From: Paractinoplanes aksuensis
GTDB taxonomy: Bacteria; Actinomycetota; Actinomycetes; Mycobacteriales; Micromonosporaceae
Direction: 5' to 3'
Assembly: GCF_024137025.1 (NCBI RefSeq)
Contig: NZ_JAMYJR010000035.1
Coordinates: forward strand, 88,457-152,456
Length of the DNA stretch: 64,000 nucleotides
In this document: positions 54,160 through 62,408 of the stretch, one piece after another
How the letters are laid out: the number at the start of each line of letters is the position of its first letter
Numbering within the stretch: the first letter of the stretch is position 1
Translations under genes and position numbers: made by a program
Notes under the pieces: generated by a model
Databases searched by the model: none
What the model saw: only the letters and a program-made list of their open reading frames with translations
Told to the model about the DNA's origin: nothing

Positions 54160-56065
54160 TGCGGGCAAGACCAGTCTGACCGAACGGCTTCTGTACGAGG
54201 CCGGTGCCGTCGCGCAGCCCGGCAGTGTCGATGCCGGCACGACGCGCACCGACTCGATGGAGCTGGAGCGGCAGCGCGGCATCACGATCCGGGCCGCGGT
54301 CACCTCGCTCAGCCTCGGTGAGCTCACCGTCAACCTGCTCGACACGCCGGGCCACCCGGACTTCATCGCCGAGGTCGAACGGTCGCTGGCCGTGCTCGAC
54401 GCGGCCGTGCTGGTCATCTCGGGTGTCGAGGGCGTGCAGCCGCAGACCGTAGCCATCTGGCGGGCGCTGCGGCGCATCGGCGTACCCACCATGCTCTTCG
54501 TCAACAAGGTCGACCGGCGCGGCGCCGACGTCGACCGGGTGGTCGCCCAGGTACAGCGGCGGCTCGGCACCCGGCCGGTCGTGCTCACCACAGTCACCGG
54601 TCAAGGCACGCGCGAGGCCCGGGTGCGGGCGCTCGGTCTGAACGCCGAGACGGTCGTGGAGGCGGTGGCCGAGGCCGACGACACCGTGGCCGAGCGCTGG
54701 CTGGGCGGCGAGCCGGTGCGCGCCCGTGAGGTTCGGCGTGCGCTGCGGCGGACCGGGCTCACCCCGGTCGTGTGCGGCTCCGCGATCACCGGGGCGGGTG
54801 TGGCGCAGCTGCGGCACTTCCTGTCCGACCTGCTACCTCGGCCGGCCGAGCGGGACGGGCCGCCGGTGGGCACCGTTTTCGCCGTCGACCGGGACGGGCA
54901 CGGGCGGCGGGCCTGGCTGCGGCTCTGGTCGGGGCGGCTTCGCGTACGGGAAAAAGTGCAGTTCGCGGCGGGCCGGGCGCAGACGGTGACCGAGATCGCG
55001 GTCAGCGAGCCGGGCGGCGTGCTCGTGCGCCCGTCGGCGTCGGCCGGGCAGATCGTGGCGGTGCGGGGTGTGTCGGCGCGGATCGGTCAACATGTCGGTG
55101 ACCCGCCGCGGCGCGACCGCTACCGTTTCCCGCCGCCGACCCGGCAGGCGCTGGTCGAGCCGGTGGAGCCGAGTCAGCGCCTGGCCCTGTTCGCCGGGCT
55201 GGCCGAGCTGGCCGACGAGGACCCGCTGGTCGACCTGCGGCTCGACGAGCAGCAGGGCGAGGCCGTGATCCGGCTGCACGGCGAGGTGCAGAAAGAGGTG
55301 ATCGCCGCGCTGCTCGAGGACCGGTACGGCGTCGAAGTGCGCTTCTCGGGCACGCTGACCGCCTGCATCGAGCGGGTGGCCGGCACCGGCACGGCCGAGG
55401 ACCGGATCAAGGAACGCGGCAACCCGTACCTGGCGGGGATCGGTCTGCGGGTCGAGGCGGCGCCGGTCGGGCACGGCATCGAGTTCCGGCCCGGCATCGA
55501 ACCCGGCCGCCTGCCTCCCGCGTTCGTGGCGGCCACCGAGGAGGGGGTGCGGGCCGCCCTGCGGCAGGGGCGCAACGGCTGGCCCGTCACCGACTGCACA
55601 GTCACCATGACGTCGTCGCAGTACTGGCCGCGGCAGAGCAAGGTGCACCAGAAGTTCAACAAGTCGGTCTCGAGCGTGGCCGGCGACTTCCGGCACCTGG
55701 CTCAGGTGGTGGTCACGGCGGCGCTGCGCCGGGCCGGCACCCGGGTCTGCCAGCCGGTCGAACGGTTCGACGTCAACCTGCCGCCGGACACGTTCGACGC
55801 GGTGACGGCGCTGCTGGGCCGGGCCGGGGCGGTGATCGACGACACCGCCGCGACCGGCGAGTACCTGGAGGTGAGCGGCACCCTGCCCTCGGCCCGGATC
55901 CCGTCGGTGGTGGGCGCGCTGCCCGATCTGACCGGGGGCGAGGCCGTGCTGACCGCGCAGTTCGACCACTACGCGCCGGTCACCGCCGAGGCCCCGCCGG
56001 TGCTGCCCCGGCGCGGCCCCGACCCGGCCGACCGGGAGGGGTGGTTCCGGGCGGTGCCGCGGTGA
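54122..56065 (+). CDS. Tetracycline-resistance-type ribosomal protection GTPase
   Basis: A 647-aa translational GTPase of the Tet(M)/Otr(A) type, close to the family length. G1 AHVDAGKTSLTERLL, G2 RGITIRAAV, G3 DTPGHPDFIAEVER, G4 NKVD; then EF-G-like domains with HLHGEVQ-type motif (IRLHGEVQKEVIAALL) and C-terminal TMTSSQYWPRQS. It binds the ribosome, resembles EF-G, and can displace tetracyclines. Start: TTG at 54122, with GGAG eight bases upstream, matches where the family begins (LNLGIVAHVDAGK); a GTG at 54029 would add 31 residues unlike the family. No tetracycline biosynthesis genes are nearby. Confidence 0.9.
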   Translation: MALLNLGIVAHVDAGKTSLTERLLYEAGAVAQPGSVDAGTTRTDSMELERQRGITIRAAVTSLSLGELTVNLLDTPGHPDFIAEVERSLAVLDAAVLVISGVEGVQPQTVAIWRALRRIGVPTMLFVNKVDRRGADVDRVVAQVQRRLGTRPVVLTTVTGQGTREARVRALGLNAETVVEAVAEADDTVAERWLGGEPVRAREVRRALRRTGLTPVVCGSAITGAGVAQLRHFLSDLLPRPAERDGPPVGTVFAVDRDGHGRRAWLRLWSGRLRVREKVQFAAGRAQTVTEIAVSEPGGVLVRPSASAGQIVAVRGVSARIGQHVGDPPRRDRYRFPPPTRQALVEPVEPSQRLALFAGLAELADEDPLVDLRLDEQQGEAVIRLHGEVQKEVIAALLEDRYGVEVRFSGTLTACIERVAGTGTAEDRIKERGNPYLAGIGLRVEAAPVGHGIEFRPGIEPGRLPPAFVAATEEGVRAALRQGRNGWPVTDCTVTMTSSQYWPRQSKVHQKFNKSVSSVAGDFRHLAQVVVTAALRRAGTRVCQPVERFDVNLPPDTFDAVTALLGRAGAVIDDTAATGEYLEVSGTLPSARIPSVVGALPDLTGGEAVLTAQFDHYAPVTAEAPPVLPRRGPDPADREGWFRAVPR

Positions 56066-56584
56066 TCAGCCCCGGTTGTACTCGTGCACGGTGACCGGTT
56101 TGCCGTCGGCGGCGTCCACGCGGACGGCGAAACCGGCGCGCCCAGCCGCGGTCGTCGCGTCCGTCACGGCGTACGTAAGGAATTGGATGTTCTCGTCGCC
56201 GACGTAGTCGATCTCTTCGGGCTCGGGCTCCAGCGAGCACAGGGCGGTGGCCCGGGCCAGTTCGCGGGGCTCGGTGCCGGCCTCCTTGACCGGGAGGCCG
56301 GTCAGCACCACGGTCATCTCGCCGTAGCCGGCGCAGGTCAGCCGCAGCTTGAGGTCGCCGACGTAGTGCGGTGCGTCGCGGCTCCAACCGTCGATGACCG
56401 GCCCGTGATACTCGATCGCGGCCGGCGCCGGCGACGAAGGCAGAGCCGCGAGCGCGTCCGCGGCCAGCAGCACCGGGTCGAAACCGGAACTGGCCGGCAC
56501 CGGCTCGGCCCGACGCTGCCGGAGGACGACGGCCGTCGCCGCCAGCACCAGAACAGCGACGGTCGCGAAGACGATCTTTTTCAT
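56066..56584 (-). CDS. Membrane-anchored protein of unknown function, 172 aa
   Basis: Starts MKKIVFATVAVLVLAATAVVL, a signal anchor without lipobox Cys, followed by a soluble domain with three cysteines (LTCAGYGEMTVVLTG, ALCSLEPEPEE). No family recognised. ATG at 56584 preferred; an in-frame start at 56608 adds eight residues. It ends exactly where the tet-type gene ends, tail to tail with no gap. Confidence 0.75.
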   Translation of the reverse strand: MKKIVFATVAVLVLAATAVVLRQRRAEPVPASSGFDPVLLAADALAALPSSPAPAAIEYHGPVIDGWSRDAPHYVGDLKLRLTCAGYGEMTVVLTGLPVKEAGTEPRELARATALCSLEPEPEEIDYVGDENIQFLTYAVTDATTAAGRAGFAVRVDAADGKPVTVHEYNRG

Positions 56585-56608
56585 CCGGCGCACGGTAGTC
56601 GCCGCCAC

Positions 56609-56671
56609 TTGACAGCCACTTACCCGCTCTACGCTGCTGGCTGAACGACCCCCGCCCGGTATCGGCGGGGG
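56609..56671 (+). promoter_or_regulatory. Promoter and leader hairpin upstream of the ClgR/PopR-like gene
   Basis: A perfect -35 TTGACA (56609) with TACGCT (56630) at 15-bp spacing. CCCCCGCC (56649-56656) pairs with GGCGGGGG (56664-56671), followed by CCTTCCTTGTC, a terminator-like hairpin between the presumed transcription start and the ATG at 56696. May act as an attenuator or insulate from upstream transcription. Confidence 0.5.
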
Positions 56672-56695
56672 CCTTCCTTGTCATACGGTCACCTC

Positions 56696-57046
56696 ATGGC
56701 GGACATCCGGCGGCGACCCCGGCCCTTGCTGCGCACCCTGGTCGGCGACGTGCTGCGCCGCCACCGGCTGCGTCAACGGCGTACGCTGGCCGAGGTCGCT
56801 CACGAGGCCAGCGTCTCGGTGCAGTACCTCTCCGAGGTCGAACGCGGTCGCAAGGAGCCGAGCTCCGAGATCCTGGCCGTGGTCTGCGACGCGCTCCGCA
56901 TCGACCTGGCCGACCTGCTGGCCGAGGTCGGCCGCGATCTGACGGCCTACCAGGCGCCCGTCCTCCGGCTCGACCAGGCCCGCCTGCGCCGCGCTCCGGC
57001 TCCGGCCCCGCACCGCTCCGGCGACGTCCTGATGCTGGCCGCCTGA
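56696..57046 (+). CDS. ClgR/PopR-like XRE regulator of Clp protease genes
   Basis: A 116-aa regulator: VGDVLRRHRLRQRRTLAEVAHEASVSVQYLSEVERGRKEPSSEILAVVCDAL is the helix-turn-helix typical of ClgR/PopR activators. The protein ends GDVLMLAA; terminal alanines are known to target ClgR and PopR for ClpP-dependent degradation, and LAA is also the ssrA-tag end. A clpP pair with a PopR-like palindrome lies 2-3.6 kb downstream, so this is probably its activator, accumulating when ClpP1P2 activity falls. ATG at 56696. Placement as PopR rather than ClgR is inferred from context. Confidence 0.8.
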   Translation: MADIRRRPRPLLRTLVGDVLRRHRLRQRRTLAEVAHEASVSVQYLSEVERGRKEPSSEILAVVCDALRIDLADLLAEVGRDLTAYQAPVLRLDQARLRRAPAPAPHRSGDVLMLAA

Positions 57047-57053
57047 CGCTCCC

Positions 57054-57908
57054 GTGGAACGTCTCGAGTTCGGCGCCGCCCTGCGTCAGCTGCGCGAGGC
57101 CACGGCGCCGGCGACTCTCGGACTTCCGATCGGCCGGCGGCGGACCCAAGGGTTGCGGCGGGAGGAACTCGGCGTCCTCGCCGGGATGTCGGCGGACTAC
57201 GTACGCCGGTTGGAGCAGGGGCGCAGCCATCCGTCCGCCGGCGTGGTGAATGCCCTGGCCCGGGCCTTGCGGGTCGGGCGGGCGGACTACGAGCGACTGT
57301 GCGCCCTGGCCGGGTACGCCGCCGCGGACGGGCAGGTGCCGACCGACCTCGGCCCGGGCGCGACGCGTCTGCTGGAGCGGTTCACCGACACGCCCATGTT
57401 CGTCTCCGACGCGGCGATGAACGTGGTCGCCATGAACAGCGCATTCCTGGCTCTGGGGCATTGGGAACTCACGGGCGGCCCCTGGGACTGGAACATCGCC
57501 TGGCGGACGTTCTGCGATCCGGTCGGCGGCTTCAAGCAGTCGACGGCCGACGCGACCGATCACGAGGCGATCCTCGTCGCCCGCCTGCGGAGCGCGGTGC
57601 TGCGCTACCCGGCCGACACGTCGCTGGCCGCGCTGGTCGACGAGATGCGAACCCGGAGCCGCCTGTTCGACACCCTGTGGCGCACGCCACGCCCGGTGAC
57701 GGTGTACGAGAGCACCGGCGTGTTCACCGATCCGGACGGCGATTCGGTCACGTTGGCCGGCAATCTGCTGGCCATCCCGGGCGACGACCTGGCGGCGCTG
57801 ATGCTCACCGCGGCGCCGGGCTCGCCGGACGCGGCGCACCTGGCCGAGATCGTCAGCGGCGCCGGCGAGCCGACGATCATCAAGGTGGGCCGGTCCGGCC
57901 CAGGCTGA
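57054..57908 (+). CDS. XRE regulator with MmyB-like ligand-binding domain
   Basis: A 284-aa protein: N-terminal XRE helix-turn-helix (RRTQGLRREELGVLAGMSADYVRRLEQGR) and a C-terminal PAS-like MmyB domain (PMFVSDAAMNVVAMNSAFLAL, WNIAWRTFCDP). These proteins respond to small, possibly lipid-like ligands; target unknown. GTG start 7 bp after the ClgR/PopR-like stop, so probably co-transcribed. Confidence 0.88.
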   Translation: MERLEFGAALRQLREATAPATLGLPIGRRRTQGLRREELGVLAGMSADYVRRLEQGRSHPSAGVVNALARALRVGRADYERLCALAGYAAADGQVPTDLGPGATRLLERFTDTPMFVSDAAMNVVAMNSAFLALGHWELTGGPWDWNIAWRTFCDPVGGFKQSTADATDHEAILVARLRSAVLRYPADTSLAALVDEMRTRSRLFDTLWRTPRPVTVYESTGVFTDPDGDSVTLAGNLLAIPGDDLAALMLTAAPGSPDAAHLAEIVSGAGEPTIIKVGRSGPG

Positions 57909-57936
57909 CCACGGGAAATCCTGCGAGATTGAACTG

Positions 57937-58437
57937 ATGATTCCCGACGACGATCCGGCCCGCTCACTGACCGTGGCCAACCCGGACGACCCGGCCACGA
58001 CCTACATCTCGCTCGTGGGCAACACCTACGCCATGCTGATCACCGGCGAGCAGACGAACGGACAGTACTGCCTGATCGACATGCGGGTGCCCGACGGCGG
58101 CGGCCCGCCCCCGCACCGGCACGACTTCGAAGAGATGTTCACCATCCTCGAGGGCGAGATCGAGTTCACGTTCCGCGGCGAGAAGCACACCGTACGGGCC
58201 GGGTCGACGATCAACATCCCGGCCAACGCGCCCCACAACTTCCGCAACAACTCGGGCGCCCCGGCCCGCATGCTGTGCATGTGCACCCCGGCCGGCCAGG
58301 ACGAATACTTCACCCGAATCGGCGACGCCGTGCCGAGCCTGGACGCACCGCCGCCCCAGCTCACGCCGGACGAAGTCATGGAGCGACGCCGCCGCGCAGC
58401 CGAACTGGCCTCCACCTACCGCAGCGAGTTCCTCTGA
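57937..58437 (+). CDS. Cupin-domain protein
   Basis: A 166-aa single cupin: motif 1 PPPHRHDFEEMFTILEGEIEF with the metal-binding HxH and Glu, and motif 2 NIPANAPHNFRNNSG with the third His. Possibly a dioxygenase, isomerase or small-molecule sensor; substrate unknown. Follows the MmyB-type regulator by 28 bp and may be its target or part of its transcript. Confidence 0.88.
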   Translation: MIPDDDPARSLTVANPDDPATTYISLVGNTYAMLITGEQTNGQYCLIDMRVPDGGGPPPHRHDFEEMFTILEGEIEFTFRGEKHTVRAGSTINIPANAPHNFRNNSGAPARMLCMCTPAGQDEYFTRIGDAVPSLDAPPPQLTPDEVMERRRRAAELASTYRSEFL

Positions 58438-58503
58438 CCTTGCCCGGCGCCCGACATCGATGATCTGATATGTCCACAGTCGATGGCGACGAACGGGGAC
58501 ATG

Positions 58504-58914
58504 ATGCGACGACCGAAGCTAATCCTCGCAGCACTGACAGTTCTGGCCACGATCGCGGCCGGGCTGCCCGGGTCACCGGCCCAGGCCGCCTACCCGACGA
58601 CCAGGTTCCTGGTCAGCGCGTCGTACTCGACGGCCTCGGGCACCATCACGTGGTACAACCGCTCTGTCGGCATCCAGGGCTACGTGCAAGACCACAACTC
58701 GTCCCCGGACGGCTACAGCCAGGTCCGGTTCCACTGGTTCCTCGACTACGACACCGAGTACGGCGTCTCCCAGACCAGAACGGCCAACCCCGGCGAGCGA
58801 AAGTCGTTCAACTTCCAACAGCAGGGCCCCGAAGGCGGAATCCGCATCGTCCACATCCGCGTGTGCGCGCTGGTCGGCGGCTGCGCCAGCGACTCGTTCC
58901 CGAGGCCGCAGTAG
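58504..58914 (+). CDS. Small secreted protein, 136 aa
   Basis: Signal peptide MRRPKLILAALTVLATIAAG with cleavage near SPAQAAYPT, then a beta-rich domain (VSASYSTASGTITWYNRSVG, RFHWFLDYDTEYG) with two cysteines near the C-terminus (RVCALVGGCA), probably disulphide-linked. ATG at 58504 is five to six bases after GGGG; other in-frame starts lie at 58501 and 58483. No family name assigned. Confidence 0.8.
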   Translation: MRRPKLILAALTVLATIAAGLPGSPAQAAYPTTRFLVSASYSTASGTITWYNRSVGIQGYVQDHNSSPDGYSQVRFHWFLDYDTEYGVSQTRTANPGERKSFNFQQQGPEGGIRIVHIRVCALVGGCASDSFPRPQ

Positions 58915-59035
58915 CACCTGCGGTTCTCGCGACGGATGAGGCGTCGCCGGTTACGAGACGTGCGGCTCAGTAGGGCGGCGGCTCCGCCACCGTCGACGTT
59001 CCCTGCGACTCCGTCTTGAAGATGTAGGTGCTCCC

Positions 59036-59650
59036 TTACGCCGCGTCGAGGCGGTAGGCGCGGGACTCGCGGTGGGTGATGACGCGGTCGGCCAAGCCGT
59101 AGGCGACTACCTCCGAGGAGCGTAGGGCCATGCTGCGGTCGGTGTCGGCTCGGATTTTGGCTATGGAGTGGCCGGTGTGGGTGGCCAGGATCTGGTCCAT
59201 CTCGGCTCGGACCTTGGCTACTTCTTTGGCTTCTACGGCGAGGTCGGGCAGGGTGCCTCGGGCCTGGCTGGAGGGCTGGTGCAGGGTGACCCTGGCGTGC
59301 GGCAGCACCGAGCGCTTGCCGGGGGTGCCGGCGGCCAGCAGTGCGGCGGCGGCTGAGGCGGCCTGGCCGACGCAGATGGTCGCGATGTCACACCGTACGA
59401 AATGCATGGTGTCGTAGATGGCCGTCAAGGCGCTGAAAGAGCCGCCGGGTGAGTTGATGTAGAGGCCGATCTCTTGCTCGCCGGCCGATTCCAGGTGGAT
59501 CAGCTGGGCGATCACCACGTTGGCCACGCCGTCGTCGATCTCGGTGCCCAGGAAGATGATGCGGTCCGACAGCAGCCTCGAGTAGATGTCGAAGGCTCGC
59601 TCGCCATTGGGGGTCTTTTCGACCACTGTGGGGATTGTGTACTGGCTCAT
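59036..59650 (-). CDS. clpP: ClpP-family protease subunit lacking the catalytic Asp (second of pair)
   Basis: A 204-aa ClpP: nucleophile Ser in CVGQAASAAAALLAAG and catalytic His in LHQPSSQARG. The position of the catalytic Asp, normally D in TDRDxxxxAEEAxxYG, is Ser: the sequence reads ADTDRSMALRSSEVVAYG. It may form a mixed barrel with the upstream ClpP and be inactive or impaired by itself. ATG overlaps the upstream clpP stop (ATGA). Corresponds in position to clpP4 of the Streptomyces clpP3-clpP4 operon. Confidence 0.92.
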   Translation of the reverse strand: MSQYTIPTVVEKTPNGERAFDIYSRLLSDRIIFLGTEIDDGVANVVIAQLIHLESAGEQEIGLYINSPGGSFSALTAIYDTMHFVRCDIATICVGQAASAAAALLAAGTPGKRSVLPHARVTLHQPSSQARGTLPDLAVEAKEVAKVRAEMDQILATHTGHSIAKIRADTDRSMALRSSEVVAYGLADRVITHRESRAYRLDAA

Positions 59651-60285
59651 GCGGTCAGTCCCATCGGCTGGCGGGTCATTTCGGGGCGTACGTCGTCGAC
59701 GCTGTCGAGGATGTGGTCGATCAGGCCGTAGGCGAGGGCCTCGTCGGCGGTGAACCAGCGGTCGCGGCGGCTGTCGAGTTCGACCGTTTCGATCGGCTGG
59801 CCGGTGTGTTCGGCGGTCAGGCGCAGCAGGGTTCGACCCAGCCGTTCCAGTTGGTTGGCGTAGATCTCCACGTCGGCTGCGGTGCCGCCGAAGCCGGCCG
59901 AGCCCTGGTGCATCAGCACCTGGGCGTGGGGCAGGGCGAAGCGCTTGCCGGGGGTGCCCGCCGTCAGCAGGAACTGGCCCATGCTGCCGGCCAGGCCCAG
60001 GGCCAGGGTGCTCACGTCGTTGGGGATCAGGCGCATGGTGTCGTAGATGGCCAGGCCGGCCGTGACCGAGCCGCCGGGTGAGTTGATGTAGAGGCTGATC
60101 ACGCCGCGCGGGTCCTCGGCCGACAGCAGCAGCAGCTGGCCGCACAGGCGGTTGGCGATCTGGTCGTCGACCTCGGCGCCGAGCACGATGATGCGCTGGT
60201 GCAGCAGCCGGGCCGCCACCTGGTCGTCGATGGACCCCGCACTCCAGGGGGTCGCCGCAGAGGCAAGTCGCATGGGATTCTCCAT
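59647..60285 (-). CDS. clpP: ClpP-family protease subunit (first of pair, ClpP3-like)
   Basis: About 212 aa with an intact triad: Ser in LGLAGSMGQFLLTAG, His in VLMHQGSAGF, Asp in SRRDRWFTADEALAYG. Substructures ISLYINSPGGSV and LTAEHTGQPIE are typical. It forms the proteolytic barrel used by Clp ATPases. ATG at 60285 or at 60273, the latter with GGAG well placed. Divergent from a large unknown gene; the shared promoter region holds a PopR-like palindrome. Confidence 0.93.
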   Translation of the reverse strand: MENPMRLASAATPWSAGSIDDQVAARLLHQRIIVLGAEVDDQIANRLCGQLLLLSAEDPRGVISLYINSPGGSVTAGLAIYDTMRLIPNDVSTLALGLAGSMGQFLLTAGTPGKRFALPHAQVLMHQGSAGFGGTAADVEIYANQLERLGRTLLRLTAEHTGQPIETVELDSRRDRWFTADEALAYGLIDHILDSVDDVRPEMTRQPMGLTA

Positions 60286-60332
60286 TCGGTCGGTCTCCAC
60301 CATCGGGCGGCGGACGGCGACGGGCCAAGCGG

Positions 60333-60349
60333 ATCTGCTGTCAGCAGAT
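60333..60349. promoter_or_regulatory. PopR-like palindrome in the clpP divergent promoter
   Basis: ATCTGCTGTCAGCAGAT is a perfect 7-3-7 palindrome. It matches the PopR site reported for Streptomyces, TCTGCC-N3-GGCAGA, at five of six bases per arm. It is 48 bp from the clpP start and 22 bp from the start of the divergent unknown gene. Confidence 0.75.
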
Positions 60350-60370
60350 GCCGGGCGGGAGGATCAACGC

Positions 60371-62407
60371 ATGACTGTCCACCTCCGGGGACAATCGACG
60401 GTCGCCGAGCGGCCGGGTGACGGGCCCCTGGAGCATCTGCGCACGATGATCCGGGCGCTGCCGGTGCCCACGGCGCCGATGACCTTCCCCAGTCGTGAGG
60501 CGGCGCTCGGGCTGGCCCTGATGGATCTGTCGTTCCGGCTCGACCACCTGCCCCGGTTGTCGGAGCACCTGACGTTGATGGACCGCGGCCACATGAGCCG
60601 CACAATCAGCGTCGACGTGGATGTGGATCTCATCTCGGGGCGGTTGCGCGAGACGCTGATGGTGCCGGGAGACACGTCGCTGTGGGTGCCGGTGTCCCGG
60701 TACAGCCGGCGTGACCTGGCCCCGGTGGTCATCCGGGACTCGAACGGCGAGGTCGTGCCCCGGCTCTCGCACCGCGACGCCAACCGGGTGACCGCGGCCG
60801 CGTTCGTGAAGTTGCTGTTCATGCTGATCAACGCGCACGACGACGTGTCGGTGCCGGCCACCGCGATCCACCAGCTGCGGCACACCCATCAGCGGTCGCG
60901 GTGGCTGATCGAGGCGGCCATCACCGAGCTGATCATGGTGGGGGCGCCGGCCGGGCAGCGGTTGCACACGCCGCTGGATCACGCGGCCGGGCTGGAGGGC
61001 TCGCACACCGTACGGGACCTGGCTTTGACCGGTCTTGACGAGCTCTTCCCACCGGCCGATGGTGACCTGCCGTTCGCCCGTCTGCTGCAATTAGCCGTAC
61101 GCCAGTACACGCTGGTCGCGCAGCTCGGGCTCGACCGGCCCCGGCGCTTCCTGACGTGGGAGGCGCCGCTGCTGCCGGCCGAGCATCAACCGGCCCGGTG
61201 GCAGAGCCTGGCCAAGAACGTGCTCCCGGTGAACCGCGAGTTCGTCGTCGAGTACGAGACCGAGATCCCGCGCTCGGTCAAGGCGTACCACCTGACCCTG
61301 GAGACCCGGCAGGAGATCAGCGTCCGCCGGTTCCTGATGTCGAGCGACGTCGACGACGAGTTCGTCGAGGTGCTGGCGCAGGACCTGGAGTCCGTGGCCC
61401 GCCGCGCGGACACCCTGGGCAGTCACCACAAGCTGCTCGAGCTCGAGATGCAGGGGATCGCCTCGCGCCTGGCCGAGCTGGGCCGGCGGCGGCTGGTCGA
61501 CCTCAACGGCTACGAGGCGTACCTGGCCCGGCTGCCCATCCCGGTCGGGCCGGGCTCGGCGCCGCCCCCGGCCCGGCTGACCGCCGACCAGGTGCTCACC
61601 GCGCTCTCGGCCGGCAACTGCTCGCTCGACGTGCTGGCCGCGTTCTGCGCCCACTACGCCGCCGACGGCCTGCAACATCTGGCCCGGAGCGGGCTGCCCG
61701 GGCCGGCCCTGCGCAACATCGCTGCCGGGCTGCGCGCGACCCAGGTCGGGCGGGACGTCACCTGTGACAACGACCCCCGCGAGCACGGCGCCCACGCGCA
61801 CTGGCGGCGCCCGTCGGTCGAGCTCAGCCCGCAGTCGACCGAGCCGGTGCGGGTGTTCGCGTTCATGACCCTGGCCGACGAGGCGCCGGCCCTGATCGAG
61901 AGCATCACCCGGATGGTGGCCGGCCTGGCCCTGGTCGTGCTGGGCATCGGCACCCTGCTGTCGGGCGGGATCAGCTGGCTCTACTCGGCCGAGATCCCCG
62001 AGGGGTTCGTGCCCGACCAGGCCGACGCCGTCGTCGCCGTGCTGCTGCTGGTGCCCGGTCTGCTGCTGGCCCGGCTCGACCTGCCCAGCACCAAGTCCGT
62101 ACTGGGGCAATTGCACAAATTCCAGAGGACGCTGGCCGCGGCCTCGGTCGTGGTCACCACCGCCCTGGCCATCGTGGTCGGCACGGTCGACTCCGACCGC
62201 GAGATGACCCGGTTGTTCCAGCTCGCGCTGGCCGTGCTGATCGTCATCCTGCTGTGCTGCCTGAGCGAGTTCTACGCCCGGCGGTTGCATCGCAGCAGCT
62301 CGGTGCCGCGGTCGGCCCGGGTGCCGCGCTGGCTGCGCGATGCCCGCGGGGCCACCCGGCCCACTGTGGATCCCGACGACTTCTTCGACGCCCGGGGCGA
62401 GGTGTGA
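60371..62407 (+). CDS. Large membrane protein of unknown function, divergent from clpP
   Basis: A 678-aa protein starting ATG with GGGAGGATC upstream. About 500 N-terminal soluble residues include a beta-type segment (SRTISVDVDVDLISGRLRET, SLWVPVSRYSRRDLAPVVI) and a coiled-coil-like stretch (LLELEMQGIASRLAELGRRR). The C-terminal part has about four transmembrane helices in pairs (about 525-550, 560-580, 600-620, 625-650). No family recognised. Two bases separate it from the next gene, so they form an operon. It probably shares the PopR-like operator with clpP. Confidence 0.85.
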   Translation: MTVHLRGQSTVAERPGDGPLEHLRTMIRALPVPTAPMTFPSREAALGLALMDLSFRLDHLPRLSEHLTLMDRGHMSRTISVDVDVDLISGRLRETLMVPGDTSLWVPVSRYSRRDLAPVVIRDSNGEVVPRLSHRDANRVTAAAFVKLLFMLINAHDDVSVPATAIHQLRHTHQRSRWLIEAAITELIMVGAPAGQRLHTPLDHAAGLEGSHTVRDLALTGLDELFPPADGDLPFARLLQLAVRQYTLVAQLGLDRPRRFLTWEAPLLPAEHQPARWQSLAKNVLPVNREFVVEYETEIPRSVKAYHLTLETRQEISVRRFLMSSDVDDEFVEVLAQDLESVARRADTLGSHHKLLELEMQGIASRLAELGRRRLVDLNGYEAYLARLPIPVGPGSAPPPARLTADQVLTALSAGNCSLDVLAAFCAHYAADGLQHLARSGLPGPALRNIAAGLRATQVGRDVTCDNDPREHGAHAHWRRPSVELSPQSTEPVRVFAFMTLADEAPALIESITRMVAGLALVVLGIGTLLSGGISWLYSAEIPEGFVPDQADAVVAVLLLVPGLLLARLDLPSTKSVLGQLHKFQRTLAAASVVVTTALAIVVGTVDSDREMTRLFQLALAVLIVILLCCLSEFYARRLHRSSSVPRSARVPRWLRDARGATRPTVDPDDFFDARGEV

Positions 62408-62408
62408 G

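Noticed and set aside
58914..59036. Terminator between the secreted protein and clpP genes
   Set aside because: Only a short GGCGG/CCGCC stem is seen, which is too weak to list in DNA of this base composition.
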